Shown piece after piece: positions 1 through 4,887 of a DNA stretch of 6,409 nt. The stretch covers positions 79,321-85,729 of the forward strand of contig CAJURK010000004.1 in the NCBI GenBank assembly GCA_910588745.1, written 5' to 3'. Made by a program: the position numbers and the translations under genes. This DNA is from an uncultured Dorea sp. (GTDB lineage Bacteria; Bacillota; Clostridia; Lachnospirales; Lachnospiraceae). Within the stretch, counting starts at the first letter, position 1, and every line of letters starts with the position of its first letter. The notes under the pieces were generated by a model. It saw only the letters and a program-made list of their open reading frames with translations, was not told where the DNA came from and did not search any database.

Positions 1-61
1 AGTATTAGGCATTGCCGGATTGACGCTTATAGAGGCTTGGAAGTATATGAGAATGAAGTGA
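1..61 (+). CDS. Possible C-terminal end of an upstream membrane protein (partial)
   Basis: Reading from base 2 the frame is open to a TGA at 59-61 and gives VLGIAGLTLIEAWKYMRMK. A hydrophobic stretch followed by a short basic tail is what the end of a membrane protein often looks like. The stop lies 20 bases before the ATG at 82, with the ribosome binding site of the next gene in between, which is normal operon spacing. Only 19 codons are visible, so no family can be named and the call rests on context. Another frame (from base 1) is also open through this stretch into the argF reading frame, so it could be untranslated leader instead. Confidence 0.35.
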   Translation, partial: VLGIAGLTLIEAWKYMRMK

Positions 62-69
62 AAGAGAGA

Positions 70-76
70 AGAGGGA
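70..76 (+). promoter_or_regulatory. Ribosome binding site deciding the argF start
   Basis: AGAGGGA lies 5 to 6 bases before the ATG at 82. The in-frame TTG at 37 has no comparable site, and the family normally begins at a sequence like MDLKGRSFL, so the ATG is preferred. Confidence 0.7.
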
Positions 77-81
77 AAGAC

Positions 82-1020
82 ATGGATTTAAAAGGACGCA
101 GTTTTTTGAAGCTGCTTGATTTTACGCAGGAAGAGATCTTATATCTGGTGGATTTGGCGATTGAACTGAAGGAGAAGAGAAAACAGGGAATCAAAGGGGA
201 GAGCTTAAAGGGGAAGAATATCGCTTTGATTTTCGAGAAGCCGTCCACAAGAACCCGCTGTGCATTTACCATTGGCGCGCAGGATGAAGGCGGTATTGCT
301 ACCTATCTTGCGGGGAGCGAACTCCAGCTTGGCGAGAAGGAAAGTATTGAGGATACTGCCCGGGTATTAGGGCGCATGTTTGACGGCATTGAATTCCGGG
401 GATTTGACCATGATTTTGTAGAGGCGCTTGCAGAATACAGCGGCGTGCCGGTTTGGAACGGACTGACGGATCAGTGGCATCCGACTCAGCTTTTGGCTAC
501 ACTGATGACGATGAAGGAGCATTTTGGCTGCCTGAAGGGTTTGAAGCTGGTTTATCTGGGCGACGGCCGAAACAACGTAGCCAACAGTCTTTTAGTTGGA
601 TGCGCCAAGGTAGGTGTAGATATTGCTATTTCTGCTCCAAAGAAGCTGTGGCCGGAGAAAGAACTGGCGGAGATTTGCGAAGAGCTTGCGAAAGAATCTG
701 GTTCTACCGTTACGGTTTCAGATTCTTTGGATGTAGTGGAAGGCGCCGACGTTCTTTATACGGATGTGTGGTATTCTATGGGCGAGGAGAAGAAGGAACA
801 GGAGCGTATCCGGCTGGCGGTTCCTTATCAGGTAAACGCGGAGCTGATGAAGCGTACCGGCAAGCCTGGTACAATTTTCTCTCACTGCCTGCCGGCCAAT
901 AAGGGTAAGGAAGTGACGGAGGAAGTGTTTGAGAGCGAGGCGTCCAAGGTATTTGACGAGGCGGAGAACCGTTTGCATACCATTAAGGCGATTATGGTGG
1001 CAACTTTAGGCGACAGATAG
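82..1020 (+). CDS. argF: Ornithine carbamoyltransferase
   Basis: Cytoplasmic enzyme that joins carbamoyl phosphate and ornithine to give citrulline and phosphate, a step of arginine synthesis; the same family works in reverse in arginine catabolism (ArcB). The 312 residues match the usual 305-335. Visible motifs: carbamoyl-phosphate loop FEKPSTRTR (STRTR at 55-59), HPTQ at 133-136, DGRNN at 161-165, the ornithine-side loop DVWYSMG at 228-234, and HCLP at 268-271 carrying the catalytic cysteine. The C-terminus (ENRLHTIKAIMVATL) is typical and complete. The section after HCLPA is short, as in Bacillus-type enzymes, whereas the segment after STRTR (CAFTIGAQDEGG) resembles the ArgI/ArcB branch. 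No other arginine gene is in the window, so the anabolic or catabolic role cannot be fixed; the anabolic role is the default guess. birA follows after 10 bases. An in-frame TTG at 37 would add 15 charged residues and is less likely. Confidence 0.95.
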   Translation: MDLKGRSFLKLLDFTQEEILYLVDLAIELKEKRKQGIKGESLKGKNIALIFEKPSTRTRCAFTIGAQDEGGIATYLAGSELQLGEKESIEDTARVLGRMFDGIEFRGFDHDFVEALAEYSGVPVWNGLTDQWHPTQLLATLMTMKEHFGCLKGLKLVYLGDGRNNVANSLLVGCAKVGVDIAISAPKKLWPEKELAEICEELAKESGSTVTVSDSLDVVEGADVLYTDVWYSMGEEKKEQERIRLAVPYQVNAELMKRTGKPGTIFSHCLPANKGKEVTEEVFESEASKVFDEAENRLHTIKAIMVATLGDR

Positions 1021-1022
1021 GA
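1018..1022 (+). promoter_or_regulatory. Ribosome binding site deciding the birA start
   Basis: TAGGA overlaps the argF stop codon and lies 8 bases before the ATG at 1031. It would be only 2 bases from the alternative TTG at 1025, which argues for the ATG. The overlap with the stop suggests translational coupling. Confidence 0.5.
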
Positions 1023-1030
1023 TATTGGCT

Positions 1031-2011
1031 ATGAAAGCAAAGATATTATCCATACTTCGGGAAACAGATGGATATATTTCCGGGCAGCAGCTCTGCGAAA
1101 AGTTTCATGTTTCGAGAACTGCCGTCTGGAAAGTGATAGAACAATTAAAAGCAGAAGGATATCAGATAGAGGCGGTGCGCAACAGAGGATATCATCTGGA
1201 GAAATCTCCGGATGTGATGTGGCCGGCAGAGATTGAGAGTCTGCTGGACACAGAATGGGCTGGGCGTAACGTCCTTTATTTTTCCGAGGCAGATTCGACC
1301 AATACCCGGGCGAAACGTCTGGGGGAGGAGGGGGCAGTCCATGGAACTTTGATTGTTGCGGAAAGACAGACGGAAGGCAAGGGACGGAGAGGACGCAGAT
1401 GGGAGTCGCCGTCTGGCAGCAGTATTTATATGAGCATTTTGCTAAGGCCAGACGTTTTACCGAATCAGGCGCCGATGCTGACGCTGGTGATGGCGCAGAG
1501 CGTAACAGAGGCGGTGCGGAGGACGACCGGACAAGAGGCGCTGATTAAGTGGCCCAACGATATTGTAGTAAATGGGAAGAAGGTCTGCGGGATTCTGACA
1601 GAGATGAGTACAGAGATGGAATGGATCAATTATATTGTTATCGGCGTAGGGATTAATGTAAATACGGAGAACTTTCCTTCCGAGCTTGCTGAGACGGCAA
1701 CTTCCCTTTATTTGGAGAATGGGGAAAAACATTGCAGGGCGCCGTTGATCGCGGAGATTATGAAACAGTTTGAAAAAGATTATGAGATGTTTCTAAGAAT
1801 CGGGGATTTATCCGGGATGCAGGAACGGTATAACCGGCTGCTGGTAAATCGGGGACGGGAAGTTCGAGTTTTAGAGCCGGGAGACACGTGTGAAGGACAG
1901 GCTATTGGAATTAATGAAACGGGAGAGCTTCTGATCCGTACAGGAAACGGAGAAACCCGCGCAGTTTATGCGGGAGAAGTGTCGGTAAGAGGGATATATG
2001 GATATGTATGA
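1031..2011 (+). CDS. birA: Bifunctional biotin-[acetyl-CoA-carboxylase] ligase / biotin operon repressor
   Basis: Makes biotinyl-AMP from biotin and ATP and attaches biotin to a lysine of carboxyl carrier proteins; versions with a DNA-binding domain also repress biotin genes. The 326 residues show the full class II layout: a winged helix-turn-helix at about 1-58 (ISGQQLCEKFHVSRTAVWKVI), the catalytic domain at about 75-265 with the adenylate-binding loop GKGRRGRRW (116-124), KWPND (173-177), CGILTE (186-191) and GVGIN (205-209), and a C-terminal SH3-like domain at about 272-326 ending in AGEVSVRG. All key motifs are intact. The intact N-terminal domain implies a repressor role, but I see no biotin biosynthesis or transport genes here and no obvious palindromic BirA operator in the gaps. 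It follows argF by 10 bases, and its last bases overlap the next gene. A TTG at 1025 would add two residues. Confidence 0.95.
   Translation: MKAKILSILRETDGYISGQQLCEKFHVSRTAVWKVIEQLKAEGYQIEAVRNRGYHLEKSPDVMWPAEIESLLDTEWAGRNVLYFSEADSTNTRAKRLGEEGAVHGTLIVAERQTEGKGRRGRRWESPSGSSIYMSILLRPDVLPNQAPMLTLVMAQSVTEAVRRTTGQEALIKWPNDIVVNGKKVCGILTEMSTEMEWINYIVIGVGINVNTENFPSELAETATSLYLENGEKHCRAPLIAEIMKQFEKDYEMFLRIGDLSGMQERYNRLLVNRGREVRVLEPGDTCEGQAIGINETGELLIRTGNGETRAVYAGEVSVRGIYGYV
1988..1994 (+). promoter_or_regulatory. Ribosome binding site inside the end of birA
   Basis: AGAGGGA lies within the last codons of birA. It is 9 bases before the ATG at 2004 but only 3 before the ATG at 1998, favouring 2004 as the start of the small downstream gene. 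Confidence 0.5.
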
Positions 2012-2318
2012 AAACAGAATCGTACTATGCGCGGCAAACTCTTATGAAGAGAAATATTATCTGAATCCGGATTTTGAAGAGCTGCCGAAGGACGTAAAGG
2101 ATGAATTAAAGATCATGTGCGTGCTGTATGTACACGATGTGGGAGGAATACTTACGCTGGCGTATGATGAGGCCGGAGACCTTCAGTTCGAAGTGGTGGC
2201 AGAGGAATTTGACCCAATGTTTGACGAGATTGGGAGCAGACTTCTGATTAAGAAACTGCAGACGGAGAAGGCCGGGCTTTTAGAGGCGTTGCAGACGTAT
2301 TATAAAGTTTTTATTTAA
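2004..2318 (+). CDS. Small conserved protein of unknown function (DUF6145-like)
   Basis: A 104-residue acidic soluble protein with no signal peptide or membrane segment. It opens MYENRIVLCAANSYEEKYYL and ends in YYKVFI. The middle is a run of strand-like segments (IMCVLYVHDVGGILTLAYD, then LQFEVVAEE), followed by a probable C-terminal helix with LLIKKLQTEKAGLLEALQTYY. From memory it resembles the DUF6145 family found mainly in Lachnospiraceae near birA and coaX; this is recall, not a search, and no function is known to me. The start overlaps the birA stop by 8 bases (ATGTATGA), which suggests coupled translation; the ATG at 1998 would add two residues (MD). Codon use is like the neighbours, and coaX follows 50 bases later. 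It is very probably a real gene given coupling, ribosome binding site and coding character. A role linked to biotin or CoA is only suggested by position. Confidence 0.85.
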   Translation: MYENRIVLCAANSYEEKYYLNPDFEELPKDVKDELKIMCVLYVHDVGGILTLAYDEAGDLQFEVVAEEFDPMFDEIGSRLLIKKLQTEKAGLLEALQTYYKVFI

Positions 2319-2353
2319 AAAATAACGACATTTAAGATAAATTGGGAATAAGT

Positions 2354-2360
2354 GAGAGGA
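2354..2360 (+). promoter_or_regulatory. Ribosome binding site deciding the coaX start
   Basis: GAGAGGA lies 8 bases before the ATG at 2369. The TTG at 2342 lies upstream of this site and has no good site of its own, so the ATG is preferred. Confidence 0.7.
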
Positions 2361-2368
2361 ATGCTGTT

Positions 2369-3145
2369 ATGTTACTTGCAATTGATATAGGAAATACGAA
2401 TATAACGCTGGGGGTTTTTAGGGACAAGGAACTTTTGGGAAAATTTCGGATGACGTCGAAGCTGTCCCGCACTTCCGACGAATATGGAATTACGCTGCGC
2501 GAGCTTTTGCGGAACCAGGATATGGATCCGGCGGAAGTAGACGCGGTAATCATCGCGTCGGTGGTGTCAGATATTATGCATTCCTTTGGCAGCGCTATAA
2601 TCAAGTATTTTGAATGTAAACCAATCGTTGTTTCCGCAGGGATTAAGACGGGGATCCGGGTGACAACGGAGAATCCGCGTCAGACCGGGCCGGACAGAAT
2701 CGTGGATGCGGTAGCCGGATATAAACTGTATGGAGGGCCGATTATTGTAGTAGATTTTGGTACTGCGACGACCTATGATCTTGTGGGGCCGGACGGAACC
2801 TTTGGAGTGGGTGTGATCGCGCCTGGAATCCGTACTTCTGCGCGCGCGCTTTGGGGAGGAGCGGCGATGCTTCCGGAAATCGAGATTCGTAAACCAGAGT
2901 CTGCGCTTGCTAGAGAGACGATTTCCAGTATGCAGGCGGGATTGGTATATGGGCATATCGGACAGACCGAATATATTATCAAGAAATTAAAAAAAGAGTC
3001 CGGCTATGAGGACGCGAAGGTGGTAGCAACTGGAGGTCTCGGCACGATTATTGTGGACGAGACGGACGCTATTGATTTCTATGACCCGGATCTGACTTTA
3101 AAAGGTCTGCAGCTTATTTATGAAAAGAATAAAAAATTGCGTTAA
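2369..3145 (+). CDS. coaX: Type III pantothenate kinase
   Basis: Phosphorylates pantothenate with ATP, the first step of coenzyme A synthesis, in the cytoplasm. Type III enzymes belong to the ASKHA fold, need a monovalent cation (K+ or NH4+) and are known to escape CoA feedback inhibition. The 258 residues match the family length (about 255-260). Motifs: the phosphate loop DIGNTN at 6-11, SVVSD at 64-68, GPDR at 107-110 with the aspartate expected to be the catalytic base, DFGTATT at 129-135, IAPGI at 150-154, and TGGL at 221-224. The residue pair before IAPG reads VGV where many relatives have GG, a mild change unlikely to matter. The canonical opening MLLAIDIGNTN fixes the ATG start; a TTG at 2342 would add nine unrelated residues. 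It sits between the small unknown gene and dusB. A coaX close to birA and dusB is common in Firmicutes. Confidence 0.96.
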   Translation: MLLAIDIGNTNITLGVFRDKELLGKFRMTSKLSRTSDEYGITLRELLRNQDMDPAEVDAVIIASVVSDIMHSFGSAIIKYFECKPIVVSAGIKTGIRVTTENPRQTGPDRIVDAVAGYKLYGGPIIVVDFGTATTYDLVGPDGTFGVGVIAPGIRTSARALWGGAAMLPEIEIRKPESALARETISSMQAGLVYGHIGQTEYIIKKLKKESGYEDAKVVATGGLGTIIVDETDAIDFYDPDLTLKGLQLIYEKNKKLR

Positions 3146-3183
3146 GCGCGCTGTGCAAAGAAGCGATCGGCGCAGAAATGAAG

Positions 3184-3189
3184 AGGAAG
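3184..3189 (+). promoter_or_regulatory. Ribosome binding site for dusB
   Basis: AGGAAG, within a purine-rich run, lies 3 to 5 bases before the ATG at 3193. The earlier ATG at 3178 has only a weak AAAGAAG-like stretch upstream. This favours the ATG at 3193, though not decisively. Confidence 0.45.
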
Positions 3190-3192
3190 AGA

Positions 3193-4146
3193 ATGCAGAT
3201 AGGAAATGTTACAATAGAGGTTCCATACATTCTCGCACCAATGGCAGGAGTTACAGACCTGCCTTTTCGTCTGCTCTGTAAAGAGCAGGGGGCGGGGCTT
3301 TTATGCATGGAAATGATCAGCGCCAAGGCGCTGCAGTATCAGAATAAAAATACACGGGCGCTCTTATCCATACATCCGGAGGAATATCCGGTATCTTTGC
3401 AGCTATTTGGCTCAGATCCGAAGATCATAGCCGAGCAGGCGAAACGGATTGAAGAGCTGCCTTTTCAAATATTGGATATCAATATGGGCTGCCCCGTTCC
3501 CAAAGTGGTAAAAAATGGGGAGGGATCTGCGCTCATGAAAACCCCGAAGCTTGTATATAATATTGTAGCCGAAACAGTAAAAGCTATCCGTAAACCGGTA
3601 ACGGTCAAAATACGGAAGGGCTTTGATGAAGTCAATGTCAATGCGGTTGAGGTTGCGAAAGTGATAGAAGAAGCAGGAGGAGCCGCTGTTGCAGTCCATG
3701 GACGAACCAGAGAGCAGTACTATTCCGGCAAGGCGGACTGGGATATCATTCGCCAGGTAAAAGAGGCGGTTGGGATTCCGGTGATTGGAAACGGAGACGT
3801 GACGTCGGCAGAGATGGCGGCAGAAATGCAGGAAAAGACAGGCTGCGACGGCGTTATGATTGGGCGGGGCGCCCAGGGGAATCCCTGGATATTTCGGGAA
3901 TTGAAAGAGTGCCAGGCGACGGGACAGATACCAGAACGTCCGTCTATGGCAGAGATTAAGCAGACAATCCTCCGTCACGCCAGGCTCCAGCTTGAGTTTA
4001 AAGGCGAGTATCAGGGAATCCGGGAAATGCGGAAACATGCGGCATGGTATACTAAGGGAATGAAAGGCGCGGCAAAACTGCGGGATAAGGTGAACCAGAT
4101 AGAGTCCTACGAAGAACTGCAGGAGCTGCTTGGATGTCTGGCTTAG
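3193..4146 (+). CDS. dusB: tRNA-dihydrouridine synthase, DusB type
   Basis: FMN-dependent enzyme that reduces specific uridines in the tRNA D-loop region to dihydrouridine using NAD(P)H. From the ATG at 3193 it has 317 residues, close to the usual 315-335. The TIM-barrel half shows LAPMAGVTD (14-22), the catalytic cysteine in NMGCPVPK (Cys 100), Lys 139 in VKIRKG, His 169 in VHGRTREQYYSGKADW, and the FMN phosphate site GNGD (199-202) with GRGAQGNPW (224-232). The helical C-terminal tRNA-binding part contains RKHAAWYTKG and is complete. The start is uncertain: the ATG at 3178 adds MKRKR, but the family usually opens at a sequence like MQIGNV and the better ribosome binding site serves 3193. 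It lies 47 bases after coaX with no terminator between, so it is probably the last gene of the argF-birA unit. A dus gene just ahead of lysS is also known in Bacillus. DusB rather than DusA/C is judged by length and motif style. Confidence 0.94.
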   Translation: MQIGNVTIEVPYILAPMAGVTDLPFRLLCKEQGAGLLCMEMISAKALQYQNKNTRALLSIHPEEYPVSLQLFGSDPKIIAEQAKRIEELPFQILDINMGCPVPKVVKNGEGSALMKTPKLVYNIVAETVKAIRKPVTVKIRKGFDEVNVNAVEVAKVIEEAGGAAVAVHGRTREQYYSGKADWDIIRQVKEAVGIPVIGNGDVTSAEMAAEMQEKTGCDGVMIGRGAQGNPWIFRELKECQATGQIPERPSMAEIKQTILRHARLQLEFKGEYQGIREMRKHAAWYTKGMKGAAKLRDKVNQIESYEELQELLGCLA

Positions 4147-4182
4147 TAACATGCGGTTTATAGGCGTCAGCAGTGATTTTTG

Positions 4183-4192
4183 TTCCGCGGAA
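4183..4192. repeat. 10-base perfect palindrome
   Basis: TTCCGCGGAA reads the same on both strands and lies about 37 bases after the dusB stop, just behind a run of five T (4177-4181). It is a possible protein-binding site or hairpin core. It does not match the Firmicute LexA box or any other operator I recognise, and it may be chance. Confidence 0.4.
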
Positions 4193-4216
4193 AACGGCTT
4201 TGAAATGCATTGTCTG

Positions 4217-4232
4217 GGAAACGACAGTTTCC
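4217..4232. repeat. Inverted repeat with 6-base arms
   Basis: GGAAAC, a GACA loop, then GTTTCC: a perfect 6-base-pair stem. No T-run follows, so it is not a standard intrinsic terminator. Its arms are similar to the palindrome 25 bases upstream, so the two elements could also pair with each other, allowing for one bulged base. Confidence 0.45.
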
Positions 4233-4308
4233 GGTCAGGGCAAACGCTGTGTGAACGAAAATATCGGAATAGAGAATGGAGAGTACGAGAAATCTTTGGG
4301 TTAAAACA

Positions 4309-4337
4309 TTGACAGAAGCAGACTGGTTAGGTATAAT
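4309..4337 (+). promoter_or_regulatory. Perfect consensus sigma-A promoter for greA-lysS
   Basis: TTGACA at 4309-4314, a spacer of exactly 17 bases, and TATAAT at 4332-4337. Both boxes match the housekeeping consensus at every position. Transcription should begin near 4344, giving a leader of about 35 bases before greA. There is no TG extension before the -10 box. It predicts strong, largely constitutive expression of greA and probably lysS, independent of the argF-birA unit upstream. Confidence 0.9.
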
Positions 4338-4360
4338 AATTGAATTGCGAAAGTATAAGT

Positions 4361-4366
4361 AAGGAG
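4361..4366 (+). promoter_or_regulatory. Ribosome binding site of greA
   Basis: AAGGAG is a strong site but lies 12 bases before the ATG at 4379, longer than the usual 6-9. No other in-frame start fits better, because the protein begins in the typical GreA manner. Confidence 0.6.
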
Positions 4367-4378
4367 CGGTAGAAAGAC

Positions 4379-4864
4379 ATGGAAGAAAAGAAGAGAATTC
4401 TTACGTATGCAGGTTTGAAAGCACTGGAGGATGAACTGGAGAATCTGAAGGTAGTAAGGCGTAAAGAGGTTGCCGGCAAGATTAAAGAAGCGAGAGAGCA
4501 GGGGGATTTGTCGGAGAATGCTGAGTATGATGCAGCCAAGGACGAGCAGCGTGATATTGAGGCAAGGATCGAAGAATTAGAGAAGATTCTTAAAAATGCC
4601 GAGGTTGTTGTGGAAGATGAAGTGGATTCTGATAAGATTAACATTGGCTGTACAGTGACCGTGTACGATGAAGAGTTTGAAGAGGAGATGGAGTTCAAGA
4701 TTGTAGGCTCTACAGAGGCCAATAGCCTGCAGGGCAAGATTTCCAATGAATCTCCGGTGGGGAAGGCTCTTTTGGGGCGAGAGGTCGGAGAAGAAGTTGT
4801 AGTTGAGACACAGGCGGGAGAGATCACATACAAAGTATTGAAGATCGAACGCTCTATTATATAA
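4379..4864 (+). CDS. greA: Transcription elongation factor GreA
   Basis: Binds the secondary channel of RNA polymerase and stimulates cleavage of backtracked RNA so that stalled complexes can resume. The 161 residues match the usual 155-160. Residues about 1-77 form the N-terminal antiparallel coiled coil; its tip carries DLSENAEY (43-50), with Asp 43 and Glu 46 corresponding to the acidic residues that hold the catalytic metal. Residues about 85-161 form the FKBP-like C-terminal domain with the family signature SNESPVGKALLGREVGEEV at 122-140. The protein is complete, strongly acidic and unremarkable, and the tip motif fits GreA rather than a non-cleaving Gre-fold homologue. It has its own consensus promoter about 42 bases upstream and is followed after 23 bases by lysS, an arrangement common in Clostridia. 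Confidence 0.97.
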   Translation: MEEKKRILTYAGLKALEDELENLKVVRRKEVAGKIKEAREQGDLSENAEYDAAKDEQRDIEARIEELEKILKNAEVVVEDEVDSDKINIGCTVTVYDEEFEEEMEFKIVGSTEANSLQGKISNESPVGKALLGREVGEEVVVETQAGEITYKVLKIERSII

Positions 4865-4873
4865 GAACAAAGT

Positions 4874-4879
4874 AAGGAG
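4874..4879 (+). promoter_or_regulatory. Ribosome binding site supporting the GTG start of lysS
   Basis: AAGGAG lies 8 bases before GTG at 4888, an ideal distance. This settles the unusual start codon; no ATG nearby in this frame is placed as well. Confidence 0.8.
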
Positions 4880-4887
4880 TGTAAAAA

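Larger units (their letters stand above)
4147..4378 (+). other. Intergenic region between dusB and greA
   Basis: A 232-base gap, the largest in the window. Bases 4147-4308 carry no gene I can support: a 53- to 60-codon frame runs across it, ending at 4312, but it lacks a ribosome binding site, is not protein-like and stops inside the -35 box. The stretch holds a 10-base palindrome at 4183-4192 and a hairpin-forming repeat at 4217-4232. The last 70 bases hold the greA promoter, leader and ribosome binding site. No tRNA shape, riboswitch or hairpin followed by a T-run was seen. Confidence 0.7.

Noticed and set aside
453..902. 149-codon overlapping frame inside argF on the same strand
   Set aside because: Arg/Gly-rich shadow of a strongly conserved enzyme; no ribosome binding site or domain.
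2567..2956. 129-codon minus-strand frame inside coaX
   Set aside because: Very basic, low-complexity shadow opposite an intact kinase gene.
3412..4152. 246-codon open frame on the minus strand across dusB
   Set aside because: It lies wholly opposite a well-supported gene with all motifs intact; the translated sequence is rich in His, Cys, Arg and Phe and looks like a codon shadow.
4138..4181. Possible intrinsic terminator after dusB, with a stem between 4138-4142 and 4166-4170 followed by TTTTT
   Set aside because: Only five pairs including a wobble, a loop of over 20 bases, and the T-run starts several bases after the stem; too weak to call.
4130..4312. Short open frame of 53-60 codons between dusB and greA
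   Set aside because: No ribosome binding site at its TTG or at the ATG at 4151, composition unlike a folded protein, no recognisable motif, and it ends inside the -35 box of the greA promoter.
4865..4887. T-box or other leader element before lysS
   Set aside because: Only 23 bases separate greA and lysS and most of that is the ribosome binding site.
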